Source: Ruminococcus sp.
Lineage (GTDB): Bacteria > Bacillota > Clostridia > Oscillospirales > Ruminococcaceae
Length of the DNA: 64,000 nucleotides
Direction: 5' to 3'
NCBI GenBank assembly: GCA_015066975.1
Contig: SVNI01000001.1
Location: forward strand, 124,001 to 188,000
A model generated the notes under the pieces. That model saw only the letters and a program-made list of their open reading frames with translations, made no database searches and had not been told where the DNA came from. Shown here one piece after another: positions 26,536 to 35,978 of this stretch. The number at the start of each line of letters is the position of its first letter. The stretch's first letter is position 1. A program made the translations under genes and the position numbers.

Positions 26536-27909
26536 TTAGTATACATCAGAAATGTGATAATCTGATGTGCATTCCGTGTTTGCTGTGTGAACATGCAGAA
26601 TTAGCATGTTCTGGGTATGTTCTGTCACACAGGCACGGCAGGAAACGCCCAGATTCTGCACCCAGACGAGTCCGGAGGCATCCGAAAGGCAGTGCAGGGA
26701 GTTTCGCAGGGAAACAGGCTGGGTCTGAAGCCATTTTTTTACGCTGACAGTGTGATTTTTTCCGTCCGGCTTCAGATAAAGGCCGTTTGTTCTGCCATGA
26801 AGCACTGCGGACTCTTTTATTATATCATAATCTAAAGCAGAATTTGCAAATATTCTGTGAATTTTTTCAAATTCGGAAAAATTTTTTTTCTGCACGAGTT
26901 CTGCTGTGACCAGATAACCCGGGAAAATCTGATTTTCGCCGATAATAAGAGGTTTCGGAAGCACGTCGGGAAGCTTCCGTTCGAGAAACAGTACATGATG
27001 GCTGACATGGACGGTGAGTTCACCGCGGATAATTTCAGCCTGACCACCGTGCTGTAATAGTTTCTGGACTGTGAGGACATTAAGATAATTAGAAGAAACT
27101 TGATGAGATTCCAGAAATATCCGGATACATCTTCTCTGTACAGCCGGATGCAGATTCTGCAAGTCTTTCAGCGTTCCGTCCGGAAGAAGATGTTCTGCAT
27201 AGGCAGTTTTCGCGGAAAATGCGAGAAAATTTTCTTCTTCTGTGAGAATGTCCGTCATCATGGAAATGCTTTTTTCCGTACTGCCAGGACAGATGCCGGA
27301 AAGCAGAGGTGTGATGTGATGCCGGATAAAGTTTCGGGTATAGATATCCTGCTGATTGGACGAGTCTGTAATATAATCAAGATGCTGTTCTGACAGAAAG
27401 TGTTCAATCTCCTGCCGGCTGGATTTTAGTAACGGCCGGATATAAATATCACGTTTCTGAGGAATGCCACAGAGACCTTTTAAGCCCGTCCCTCTGGCAA
27501 GCCGGAATATCACCGTTTCGAGATTATCAGAAGCATTGTGCGCCGTCGCAACAAGGCCTTCTGCATGTTCACAAAATGCCTGATAACGACATTCTCTTGC
27601 AGCAGTTTCAACAGAACAGCCGGAATGTTCCTGTTGATAAGTCTGCACATCCACAGAAACAATTTTCAGAGAAACATGAAATTTCTGACACAAATCAGCA
27701 CAGAATCTTTCATCCCGAATGCTTTCCGCACCTCTCAGATTATGCTGAATGTGAATTGCCGAAATCCGGAGCTGATATTTTTTCTGCCATTTCAGCAGAC
27801 AGTACAGAAGGCAGACACTGTCCGCACCGCCGGAGAGCGCACAGACAACAGCCTGATTCTGTATCTGTTCCCGTTCAAGAAACTGCCGGACAGCATCAAG
27901 CGGGCGCAT
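26536..27909 (-). CDS. tilS: tRNA(Ile)-lysidine synthetase
   Basis: Modifies the wobble cytidine of the minor tRNA(Ile) to lysidine so it reads AUA. 457 residues with the PP-loop ALSGGADSVCLL (about 24-35), IQHNLRGAESIRDE, VATAHNASDNLETVIFRLARG and a C-terminal TilS substrate-binding domain. The start overlaps the dnaB stop by 14 nt. Essential in bacteria that use the CAU-anticodon tRNA(Ile). Confidence 0.95.
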   Translation of the reverse strand: MRPLDAVRQFLEREQIQNQAVVCALSGGADSVCLLYCLLKWQKKYQLRISAIHIQHNLRGAESIRDERFCADLCQKFHVSLKIVSVDVQTYQQEHSGCSVETAARECRYQAFCEHAEGLVATAHNASDNLETVIFRLARGTGLKGLCGIPQKRDIYIRPLLKSSRQEIEHFLSEQHLDYITDSSNQQDIYTRNFIRHHITPLLSGICPGSTEKSISMMTDILTEEENFLAFSAKTAYAEHLLPDGTLKDLQNLHPAVQRRCIRIFLESHQVSSNYLNVLTVQKLLQHGGQAEIIRGELTVHVSHHVLFLERKLPDVLPKPLIIGENQIFPGYLVTAELVQKKNFSEFEKIHRIFANSALDYDIIKESAVLHGRTNGLYLKPDGKNHTVSVKKWLQTQPVSLRNSLHCLSDASGLVWVQNLGVSCRACVTEHTQNMLILHVHTANTECTSDYHISDVY

Positions 27910-29239
27910 CAGATTTCTCCATAGACGAGAATCTTGTATACTGACCGTCCCAGATTAAATTAGCTGTACCGCATTCGCCGTGACGGTTTTTCGCAACAAT
28001 ACATTCTGCCACGTTGGGCGTTTTGCTGTCTTTGTTATAATACGCATCACGGTAGAGAAATAACACAATATCGGCATCCTGCTCGATAGACCCTGAATCA
28101 CGCAGGTCAGAAAGCATCGGACGCTTGTCGGTACGGCTTTCCGGCCCTCTGGAAAGCTGTGACAGCAGAATAACAGGAACATTCAGTTCTTTTGCCATAA
28201 TCTTGAGCTGACGGGTGATTTCAGCAACAACCTGTACTTTATTTTCCGTTCGCAGAGTACTCTGAATTAATCCAAGATAGTCAATCACGACCAGTCCCAG
28301 ATTTTTCATTCTGCGCAGTTTGGATTTAATCTGCGGTACGGTGATGCTGGCAGTATCGTCAATATAAATCGGCTGATTGCTCAGATAACTTGCCGCTACG
28401 GCAAGATTTGTCCAGTCTTCGCCGGGCGGAATGCGTCCACTCCGGAGCTTATTAGAATCAATCCTCGCGATAGAAGACAGCAGACGGGATGCAAGCTGAG
28501 TTTTCGGCATTTCCAGTGAGAAGATACAAACTGCTTCATTCGGATGATTTTTTGCGACGTTTTCAGCAATATTGAGTGCGAATGCTGTTTTACCCATAGC
28601 CGGACGGGCAGCAATCAGAATCAGGTCAGATTTATTCAGCCCGGAAATTAAGCTGTCAAGATAGGCAAACCCTGTGCCGATGCCTTTATATTTTTCTCTG
28701 TCAGGCCCTGCAAGTCTGCCGATTTGTTCATAAGTTTCCGCAACTACTTCCCGGATAGGAGTCAGACCGCTGACATCACGTCCCTGACGGATAGCGAAAA
28801 TCTGCTGTTCTGCGCTGTCCAGAAGCATCTGGGCATTGGTTTCGCCGTTCTGGATGTCCGTCAGAATATGCTGGGAGACTTCCGCAAGCGAGCGGATATA
28901 ATACTTATTGGCAACAATTTTACAATAGCTTTCCAAATTGGCGACAGTAGGAACCATTTCCACCAGATTGGCAAGATAGTTCCGGCCTTCGGAAGCGGTT
29001 TCAAAGATATGCGCTGCAACAGCTTTATCCAGAACCGTAACAGCATCTACATGATTTCCGGAAGCCGACATGCTGGCCATGATGGAAAATAAGGCTCTGT
29101 GCTGTTCGATATAGAAGCATTCGGGCTTGATGGATTCCAGTACAGTTCCCAGCGAATCGGAATCAATTAGGATTGCACCGAGAATCGTCTGTTCTGCATC
29201 CAAGCTGTAGGGCATGTTGATATGTTCAAAATCTGGCAT
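27896..29239 (-). CDS. dnaB: Replicative DNA helicase
   Basis: Hexameric helicase that unwinds DNA at the replication fork. 447 residues. N-terminal domain begins PYSLDAEQTILGAILID; RecA-like domain has Walker A ARPAMGKTAFALN (about 211), FSLEMPKTQLASRLLSS, and VVIDYLGLIQ. It is called DnaC in Bacillus. It follows rplI after a hairpin (29262-29286) that may tune its expression. Ribosome site AAAGGGG. Confidence 0.97.
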   Translation of the reverse strand: MPDFEHINMPYSLDAEQTILGAILIDSDSLGTVLESIKPECFYIEQHRALFSIMASMSASGNHVDAVTVLDKAVAAHIFETASEGRNYLANLVEMVPTVANLESYCKIVANKYYIRSLAEVSQHILTDIQNGETNAQMLLDSAEQQIFAIRQGRDVSGLTPIREVVAETYEQIGRLAGPDREKYKGIGTGFAYLDSLISGLNKSDLILIAARPAMGKTAFALNIAENVAKNHPNEAVCIFSLEMPKTQLASRLLSSIARIDSNKLRSGRIPPGEDWTNLAVAASYLSNQPIYIDDTASITVPQIKSKLRRMKNLGLVVIDYLGLIQSTLRTENKVQVVAEITRQLKIMAKELNVPVILLSQLSRGPESRTDKRPMLSDLRDSGSIEQDADIVLFLYRDAYYNKDSKTPNVAECIVAKNRHGECGTANLIWDGQYTRFSSMEKSDAPA

Positions 29240-29261
29240 AAAATTTCCCCTTTCCCTGAAT

Positions 29262-29286
29262 AAAAGGCGGCTTTTGGGATGCCGCC
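29262..29286 (-). terminator. Hairpin between rplI and dnaB
   Basis: Stem GGCGGC / GCCGCC with a 9-nt loop followed by TTTTATTC on the minus strand; a terminator or partial attenuator within the operon. Confidence 0.75.
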
Positions 29287-29292
29287 TGTGGA

Positions 29293-29739
29293 TTATGCTT
29301 CAATAACTTCGATAGTAACAGATGCAGTAATACCGGTATAAAGACGAATTTCAGCAGAAAATGTGCCAAATGCCTTGATATCGGATTTCAGGATAATTTT
29401 TTTCTTATCGATTTTGCAGCCATGCTGTTTTTCAATTTCCTGAGCGATTTGCGCAGAAGTCACAGAACCGAACAGTCTGCTCCCTGTGCCGGCTTTTGCA
29501 GAGATGGTAACCGTTTTTCCGTCAATAATTTTTTTGATATCTTCGGCATTCTGTTTTTCAACATCTTTCTTGTGCTGAGCAGAAGCCTGCTGACCCTGTA
29601 ATTTATTGATATTTTCAGGGGTAGCTTCTACAGCAAGGCCTTTCTTGAGAAGCATGTTGCGGGCATAGCCGTCAGCGACTTCTTTAAGTTCGCCTTTTTT
29701 GGCAGAACCTTTGACATCCTGAATAAAGATAACTTTCAT
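29293..29739 (-). CDS. rplI: 50S ribosomal protein L9
   Basis: 148 residues. N-terminal RNA-binding domain [28 protein letters not shown] (seen as [15 protein letters not shown] and [17 protein letters not shown]), long central helix rich in Lys, Gln and Glu, and the C-terminal domain with [17 protein letters not shown]. Between gdpP and dnaB, the standard Firmicutes order. Confidence 0.97.
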   Translation of the reverse strand: MKVIFIQDVKGSAKKGELKEVADGYARNMLLKKGLAVEATPENINKLQGQQASAQHKKDVEKQNAEDIKKIIDGKTVTISAKAGTGSRLFGSVTSAQIAQEIEKQHGCKIDKKKIILKSDIKAFGTFSAEIRLYTGITASVTIEVIEA

Positions 29740-29778
29740 AGGGAGAATCTTCCTTTCTGTTAAGTAGATATATTATAA

Positions 29779-31731
29779 TTATTCCTGTTTGGGAATATCT
29801 TCAGCGAGAACTTCCAGAAGAAGATTTTTGGCTTCTTCAGGAGTGATATTGGGAATCTGTGTCGCGGCCATGGTCTGATGACCGCCGCCGCCGAGCTGTT
29901 CCATAATGACCTGAACGTTGACTGCACCTAGCGAACGGGCAGAAATCGAAACGGAATCTTTTACCGCATAGATGACAAATGCGGCATCTACATGAGAGAT
30001 GCTTAATAATTCATCAGCGGCCTGAGGTGCAACAAGACGAACTTCGGGAGTATTTTCTGGTGCAATGGCGACAGCGTGACAGCCGACAATTTCAGCAGAA
30101 CTGACAATTTCAGCACGGCTCTTGTAAGCTTCGATAGAGCCGGAGAACAGGCCTTTGACCTTGACGGTATCTGCACCGATTTTCTTGAGATAAGCTGCGG
30201 CTTCAAACGTCCTGACACCTGTACGCATGACGAAATTTTTCGTATCAAGCATAATTCCAGAAAGCAGACAGTCTGCACAGCAGGCATTTACTTCTTCATT
30301 CAGTTTGAAATACTGGATAAGCTCCGTCACCATTTCACAGGCAGAAGAGGCATAAGGCTCATGATGAAACACAACAGCATTATCAACATAATTGATATTT
30401 TTCCTGTGATGGTCAATTACAACAACCTGCTTCGCAGCCTGATATAATGCAAGGCTTTCCAGAATATCTTTGTTATGCGTATCCACAATAATCAGAAGCG
30501 TGTCTTCTGTAATTGTATCAAGTGCCTGTTTCGGGGTTAAAAACAAATCTTTTCCGAGTTCTTCTTCGGCAAGGGAGATAAGCTGTTTCGAGAGATTTTT
30601 CTCTGGATCAACAACAACATTGACAGGAATCTCCATCAGTCTGACCGCACCGGCAAGTCCGCAGGCAGAGCCGATAGAATCCAAATCCCCGAATCTGTGC
30701 CCCATGATATAAACATTGGCACTGTTAAGAATTAAATCTTGAATCGCTCCAGCGATAATGCGCGTTTTGGCTCTTGATTTTTTTTCAACACCTTTGGACA
30801 CACCGCCGAAGAACCGGAAACCACTTTCTGTTTTGACAGCGGCCTGGTCTCCTCCTCTGCCGAGTGCCATATCAAGACACTGTGCAGCAAGAGCTTCGCT
30901 TTCCTGCATACTGGAAGCACCATGTCCTACACCAATAGAAAACGTCAGACAGTTTTTCTCATCCGCACGGATATTCCTTGCTTCATCAAGAATGCTGAAC
31001 TTTCCGGCGATAAGCTGCTGTACATGTTCTTCTTCCAGAACAGCAATGAATCTGTCATTCTTCAGCCGTTTCAAAATGCCGTTTGTCTGGGAGATGAACT
31101 GCTCCAGCAGTTTTTCAACCGCCGCACTGACTTCAAGCCGGGTGCTTTCTTTGGCATTCTGGATTAAGTCTTCATAATTATCAACAACAATCAGGAGAAC
31201 GCACGGACGGGAATTCTGATAAAGCTGTTTCGTTTTTTCCAGTTCTGTCATATCTGACCAGAGGTAGGCAGTAAGATTTTTTTCCTGTCCGGCATAGGAA
31301 ACAGCCTTTACCTGATAATAACAATCCTGCCAGTGGATTTCCTGAACAGCAAGAGTGGTATCCAGCGGAAGAAAATCACACAGTTTTCTGCCAAACATAT
31401 CTTCTGTATCAAGAATATGTTCGCTGAAATATTCATTGTAATGCAGAAGAATGCCGTCTTCATCCAAAACACACAGCCCCATATCCAACTGCTGGAATGT
31501 GGCGAGTTCTGCTTCTGTGCATTCCCGGTTCAGTCGTGCAATATAGCGGATACGGTTTCTGTTGGAATCCAGAAGTGTGAATCCGGCTACACCCGCCAGC
31601 AGAAAAGCCGGCACACTGTACAGAAAACCATATTTCAGACCGCTGTGAAATAATACAGCAGTCGTGATGACAGTCAGTAAAAGCAGCAGTATGGTCAGCC
31701 CCCAGAGAACTGCATGATATCTGGGCTTCAC
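29779..31731 (-). CDS. gdpP: c-di-AMP phosphodiesterase GdpP
   Basis: 650 residues. Two N-terminal membrane helices (about 8-28 and 32-52), a PAS-like domain, a degenerate GGDEF domain (about 165-300), then DHH (VVVIDHHRKNINY; also IMGHRFGDLDSIGSACG and VDTHNKD with metal-binding Asp residues) and DHHA1 ending in GGGGHQTMAA. It hydrolyses c-di-AMP and so affects cell-wall stress, osmolyte transport and beta-lactam tolerance. GTG start with AAGGAG. Directly downstream of rnjA, 37 nt apart. Confidence 0.95.
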   Translation of the reverse strand: MKPRYHAVLWGLTILLLLLTVITTAVLFHSGLKYGFLYSVPAFLLAGVAGFTLLDSNRNRIRYIARLNRECTEAELATFQQLDMGLCVLDEDGILLHYNEYFSEHILDTEDMFGRKLCDFLPLDTTLAVQEIHWQDCYYQVKAVSYAGQEKNLTAYLWSDMTELEKTKQLYQNSRPCVLLIVVDNYEDLIQNAKESTRLEVSAAVEKLLEQFISQTNGILKRLKNDRFIAVLEEEHVQQLIAGKFSILDEARNIRADEKNCLTFSIGVGHGASSMQESEALAAQCLDMALGRGGDQAAVKTESGFRFFGGVSKGVEKKSRAKTRIIAGAIQDLILNSANVYIMGHRFGDLDSIGSACGLAGAVRLMEIPVNVVVDPEKNLSKQLISLAEEELGKDLFLTPKQALDTITEDTLLIIVDTHNKDILESLALYQAAKQVVVIDHHRKNINYVDNAVVFHHEPYASSACEMVTELIQYFKLNEEVNACCADCLLSGIMLDTKNFVMRTGVRTFEAAAYLKKIGADTVKVKGLFSGSIEAYKSRAEIVSSAEIVGCHAVAIAPENTPEVRLVAPQAADELLSISHVDAAFVIYAVKDSVSISARSLGAVNVQVIMEQLGGGGHQTMAATQIPNITPEEAKNLLLEVLAEDIPKQE

Positions 31732-31768
31732 CTTTTCACGCTCCTTTCGCGAAGATAGGCATTTCGAC

Positions 31769-33571
31769 TTAGATTTCCATAATAATGGGCAGAATCATAG
31801 GACTGCGCTTTGTCTGTTCAAAGATGAATTCAGACATGCGGTCACGGAGTTTGGTCTTCAGGGAAGACCATTCACGAAGTTCGGCATAGGTACAGCCGTC
31901 AAGAGTACGGCGCATGATTTGTCTGGCCTGTACCATCATGTCTTCTGCTTCACGGACATAGACGAAACCGCGGGAGACAATATCAGGCCCTGCAACAATT
32001 TCGTTTGTATTTCTCTGAATGCCAATAACGATAATAATCAAGCCGTCTTCGGCGAGATGCTTTCTGTCACGGAGCACGATAGAGCCGACATCACCGACAC
32101 CAAGACCGTCTACAAGCGTACGTCCGGCAGGCACTTGACCGACAATCTGCATGGAATTGCCGTCAGTTTCGATAACATTGCCGATAGAAGCAAGAATGAT
32201 ATTTTCTTTCGAGATGCCCATTTCAAGTGCAAGCCCCTGATGCTTCACAAGATGCTTGTATTCGCCGTGCATAGGAATGAAAAATTTCGGTCTGGTAAGG
32301 GCAAGCATAAGTTTCAGTTCTTCCTGACAGGCATGTCCGGAAACGTGTACATCATACATGGATTCATAGATGACTTCTGCACCGGATTTGAGCAGTTCAT
32401 TCACAACTTTGGTGACATGCTTTTCATTGCCGGGAATCGGGGTCGCGGATAAAATAATGAAATCCATCGGCGTGATGTTGATTTTATTATGGTCATGCAT
32501 GGCCATTCTGGTCAGGGCAGACATTGGCTCGCCCTGACTGCCTGTCGTAACCAGTACAAGCTGTTCCGGCGCATACTGATTGATAGTTTCAATATCAATA
32601 ATAATATTTTTGGGAACTTCCAGATAGCCCAGTTCCAGAGCAGTCGCAATGACATTGACCATGCTCCTGCCAAGTACAGCGACTTTGCGCTTTGTCTTGA
32701 CAGCCATGTTGATAATCTGCTGTACTCTGTGAATGTTAGAAGAAAATGTCGCGATAATGATTCTTCTGTTCCCGGCTTTGGTGAATAATTTCTCGAACGA
32801 TACACCGACCTTGCTTTCCGACGGCGTATAGCCGGGGCGTTCAGCATTGGTGGAATCTGCCATCAGCGCAAGAACACCTTTGTTGCCGAGTTCCCCGAAA
32901 CGGCCTAAGTCAATGCGTTCCCCGTCCACAGGAGAAAAATCAACTTTGAAATCCCCTGTATGAATCATAACTCCAGCCGGAGTATAGATAATCAGACCCA
33001 TAGAACCAGGGATAGAATGATTTACTTTGATGAATTCTACAGTCATGCATCCCATCTTGATAGTTTTCCGGGCATCCATGACATGAAGCGGTACTTTATT
33101 GAGAATGCCGTGTTCTTCAAGCTTATGCTTGATTAAGCCGATAGTCATTGCCGAACCGTAAACAGGCGCATTGACTTTCTTAAGCAGGTAGGCCAGTCCG
33201 CCGATATGGTCTTCATGGCCGTGCGTAATCACAATGCCCCGGAGTTTGTCTTTGTGATGTTCCACATAGGAAAAATCCGGAATGACAATGTCAACGCCGG
33301 GCATTTCGGCATCAGGAAAGGCAAGACCGCAGTCAAGGATGAACATGTCATTACTGCATTCAAAAACAGTCATATTCTTGCCGATTTCGTTCAGACCGCC
33401 CAGAGGAATAATGCGCACAGGCGCACGACGCTGTTCATAGGCTTTGTTGTTATTTTTTCTCTGTGGTCGGAAAGGTTTTTGTTCCGGAGTCTGCGAAGCG
33501 GTATATCTTCTTTGTCTGGGTTCCAGACTGCCTTGACCGCCACGGTTCGGGTGTAAATTCTGATTGTTCAA
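31769..33571 (-). CDS. rnjA: Ribonuclease J
   Basis: Metallo-beta-lactamase-fold RNase with 5'-3' exonuclease and endonuclease activity, central to mRNA decay in Firmicutes. Visible: IPLGGLNEIGKNM, zinc site THGHEDHIGG, MIHTGDFKVDF, the beta-CASP region with GSQGEPMSALTRMA, and HVSGHACQEELKLML. A 50-residue basic, Gln/Asn/Arg-rich N-terminal extension precedes the catalytic core. I favour the TTG at 33571, spaced after GAGGT, giving 600 residues; an ATG at 33583 is in frame but has no ribosome site. Preceded by a 290-nt structured leader. Confidence 0.93.
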   Translation of the reverse strand: MNNQNLHPNRGGQGSLEPRQRRYTASQTPEQKPFRPQRKNNNKAYEQRRAPVRIIPLGGLNEIGKNMTVFECSNDMFILDCGLAFPDAEMPGVDIVIPDFSYVEHHKDKLRGIVITHGHEDHIGGLAYLLKKVNAPVYGSAMTIGLIKHKLEEHGILNKVPLHVMDARKTIKMGCMTVEFIKVNHSIPGSMGLIIYTPAGVMIHTGDFKVDFSPVDGERIDLGRFGELGNKGVLALMADSTNAERPGYTPSESKVGVSFEKLFTKAGNRRIIIATFSSNIHRVQQIINMAVKTKRKVAVLGRSMVNVIATALELGYLEVPKNIIIDIETINQYAPEQLVLVTTGSQGEPMSALTRMAMHDHNKINITPMDFIILSATPIPGNEKHVTKVVNELLKSGAEVIYESMYDVHVSGHACQEELKLMLALTRPKFFIPMHGEYKHLVKHQGLALEMGISKENIILASIGNVIETDGNSMQIVGQVPAGRTLVDGLGVGDVGSIVLRDRKHLAEDGLIIIVIGIQRNTNEIVAGPDIVSRGFVYVREAEDMMVQARQIMRRTLDGCTYAELREWSSLKTKLRDRMSEFIFEQTKRSPMILPIIMEI

Positions 33572-33864
33572 TAGATACCTCATTTCATGACACACAAATG
33601 CTGCATTGCTGCCTTGCTGACATAGAGCTGCTGGTAAGTTGTGAAACAGAATCGTCTGAAATTATGTTGCAGAAGGAGAATGCAGTAATTCATTTGTAAT
33701 TGTTTGGGCTGTCAGCAAACGGCTGACAGAACGGATGTTAAGTACGGAAGCCGGAGGGCTTCCCTTTGGTGTAACGAATTGAATTTATTTCAGGCATACA
33801 GCCAAAAAATCAGAAGTAATTTAGAAAAACGTACTCTCATAAAACAGAGAGCCTGCAATACTTA
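33572..33864 (-). ncRNA. Structured 5' leader of rnjA (possible autoregulatory element or small RNA)
   Basis: From the predicted start near 33864 to the rnjA start there are about 290 nt without a convincing gene. On the minus strand I see at least three local hairpins: CTCTC/GAGAG (33834-33851), GGAAGCC/GGCTTCC with loop of 4 (33746-33763), and CTGTCAGC/GCTGACAG with loop of 5 (33709-33729). It matches no riboswitch I know (no S-box, T-box, ydaO or glycine signatures). Autoregulation through the leader, as for RNase E, is a plausible inference. Confidence 0.5.
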
Positions 33865-33870
33865 ATTTAT

Positions 33871-33899
33871 ATTATAACGGAAATCAACAGATTTGTCAA
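33871..33899 (-). promoter_or_regulatory. Perfect-consensus promoter of the rnjA-gdpP-rplI-dnaB-tilS-ftsH run
   Basis: Minus strand TTGACA (33894-33899), 17 nt, TATAAT (33871-33876). Confidence 0.9.
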
Positions 33900-33973
33900 G
33901 TGCAGAGAGCACGTTACTGGATAGAATTGGATAGTTTACATAAAAAAATTGAAAAAAAGAGATAAATTGCTTT

Positions 33974-35848
33974 TCAGGGTTCTGCGGATTCCAGAAGACG
34001 CAGTTTTTTCTCCCACAAACCGCAGAGTTCCGCTGCGGTTTCGACAGAATCGGCATGGGCACGCAGTTTCACAAGTTTACTGTGCATCGGCATGACAATG
34101 CTAATTCTTGCATCCGGATTGGAAAGCTGAAGCTGTTCGACACTCTGCCGGGTGAGCGAAGTGGTCACTTCATGCTGTACGGTACAGAGTTTGGGAAGCA
34201 GACAGGCAGCCTGTGCAAGTGTCATCTGATTCTGGTGCAGTACATGCAGTACATGACAGAATAATTTTATACCGTCCGTGCAGATGCCCTGTCTGCGATA
34301 TAAATCCGCTTCTGGAGAATCAGACCGGGAAACTCTCCTGATTTCTGCATCATATTGAGATGCAAAATCTTCCGCAGAAAGATGAAAGCTTTCGGGCAGG
34401 GCAAGAGGCTGGCTCTGTTCCTGTACAGACAAAAGCGATAATAATAAAAGCTGTTCGTGGCGAATCATGCCGGATTCTGAAGAAAATGCCGAAATCCGTG
34501 TGCCGTCTTCCGAGAGCGAAAGCGTGATTCTCTGCCCTGTACCGCCAGAAAATAATTCCTGTGCTGTCATGCGGAGAACAGAATTGGCACAGCTTACAGT
34601 AATATCAAACTGCGCTGGAGGAAGAAGATTCCGGCAGGAATCCTCCCAGAGCGCAAGAAGTGACTCTGCATGATGCAGTCTGCCCGGCTGTAACGCATGA
34701 CAGCAGGTTTCGGCTTCAATCGCCTGCCAGACACGGTGCGCCTGTTGTTCAGTAAGCGGAAAGCCCCCGGCATTGAACGGCTTTATCTGCATGATTTTCT
34801 CGCCCTGAATCCAAAGCAGAATCTGACAGGAAGTTAGCTCCCCAATATAGATAAGCTGTGAAAGCGCACAGTTTCCGGCAAGCCAGACAGATGCCCCGTG
34901 AGAAGATGCTCCCGAAGCAGAAGCCAGAGCAAGACTTTCAGCATGTCTGTGACTGTAGCCAATGAGAATTCTGTTGCCGAGTACAGTCAGGGCAGACCCG
35001 GCTTTCAGAGCAGTTTCAGCAGTATTCCATTTCGGAAGACCGTCACAGATGCCGTCATCCGGAAGAACAAGATGCTTTTTCGCTTTTGCCGTGCCGTTAT
35101 CAGGATAAAGAACTGTATTTTCAGGAATTACAGCATTTTCAAGCTTCGTTCCGGAATCAATAAAGGCTTTCGGACAGATAACACAGTCTTTCAGGGTGAC
35201 GTTTGCGCCAACCTGTACACCGCTCCCGAGACAGCATCCTTCCAGATGTGCATTTTCCCCGATAGTACAGTCATTGCCGATAATAGTACTTTCATCTGCA
35301 TACGCAGAATTGGATAAAGAAGTTCCTTCACCGATTCGTTTCTTGCGGAGCATTCTGGAAGAAACAAGCAGTTTCTGCTGAATTGTCCGGTATTCTGCCG
35401 GAGTGTTTGCCCGCTGAAAAAGCGATGTTTCAGCAACAGCATCCGTTTCGGGTTCGAGCAGAACAGAACCCTGCGGATGAAGTTCGGCATAAGCCGGTGT
35501 GCCGTCTTTATGCAGAAGCCTGACAGCATTCTGACTGCATAATGAAAAAAGTTCGCCCATATCCCATTCAGGAACACAGAGACGGCGCAGAAGAAGCGTC
35601 GGCATATCGGCACGGAGTGATGCCATGGAACGCGCGTATTGTACGGATATCTTCAGACGCAGACTTTCTGCAAGATGTCTGACACGTTCGTCAGGCGCAA
35701 GAAGCACAGCTTTCTGAAAGCCTTTCTGTTCGATATAGTGTAAAAGATATTCCAGCAGAGGAATATTGCAGAACGGGAGCAGTGCTTCGGGACAGTCCCG
35801 GACAGGGATACAGTCTGTTTTTCTGTCACAGTAAAGAATCGCTTGCAT
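33974..35848 (-). CDS. Degenerate nucleotidyltransferase / left-handed helix / phosphomannomutase-like fusion, probable pseudoenzyme
   Basis: 624 residues. The layout is that of sugar-phosphate nucleotidyltransferase-LbH-phosphomannomutase fusions: an N-terminal Rossmann-like domain with PEALLPFCNIPLLEYLLHYI; hexapeptide repeats (IGNDCTIGENAHLEG, VQVGANVTLKDCVI, about 185-260); then a region matching the start and end of alpha-D-phosphohexomutases (about 290-624). The catalytic marks are missing: the GGxGTRL loop at the N-terminus is replaced by CDRKTDC, and no TASHNP phosphoserine loop is visible. It may be a regulatory or scaffold relative rather than an enzyme. Monocistronic, closed by no clear hairpin on its 3' side. 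Ribosome site AAAGGCGG. Confidence 0.7.
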   Translation of the reverse strand: MQAILYCDRKTDCIPVRDCPEALLPFCNIPLLEYLLHYIEQKGFQKAVLLAPDERVRHLAESLRLKISVQYARSMASLRADMPTLLLRRLCVPEWDMGELFSLCSQNAVRLLHKDGTPAYAELHPQGSVLLEPETDAVAETSLFQRANTPAEYRTIQQKLLVSSRMLRKKRIGEGTSLSNSAYADESTIIGNDCTIGENAHLEGCCLGSGVQVGANVTLKDCVICPKAFIDSGTKLENAVIPENTVLYPDNGTAKAKKHLVLPDDGICDGLPKWNTAETALKAGSALTVLGNRILIGYSHRHAESLALASASGASSHGASVWLAGNCALSQLIYIGELTSCQILLWIQGEKIMQIKPFNAGGFPLTEQQAHRVWQAIEAETCCHALQPGRLHHAESLLALWEDSCRNLLPPAQFDITVSCANSVLRMTAQELFSGGTGQRITLSLSEDGTRISAFSSESGMIRHEQLLLLSLLSVQEQSQPLALPESFHLSAEDFASQYDAEIRRVSRSDSPEADLYRRQGICTDGIKLFCHVLHVLHQNQMTLAQAACLLPKLCTVQHEVTTSLTRQSVEQLQLSNPDARISIVMPMHSKLVKLRAHADSVETAAELCGLWEKKLRLLESAEP

Positions 35849-35932
35849 AATGCATAACCGCCTTTCATGAATCGCATATCATGCTTTTTGATAAGTATAG
35901 GCAGATTATGAAAAAATATACGCATTGATGCG

Positions 35933-35959
35933 AAAAAGCCCTGCTATGTGCAGGGCTTT
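35933..35959 (-). terminator. Terminator of the zinc-ribbon protein gene
   Basis: Stem AAAGCCCTGC / GCAGGGCTTT with a 5-nt loop; on the minus strand it is followed by TTTTTCG. Confidence 0.88.
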
Positions 35960-35978
35960 CTGAAAATCCGGGACAGAA

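Noticed and set aside
33572-33864. 6S RNA, tmRNA or RNase P RNA in the rnjA leader
   Set aside because: No GAGGAAAGTCC (RNase P), no tRNA-like ends or tag frame (tmRNA), and no long end-to-end pairing typical of 6S RNA could be drawn.
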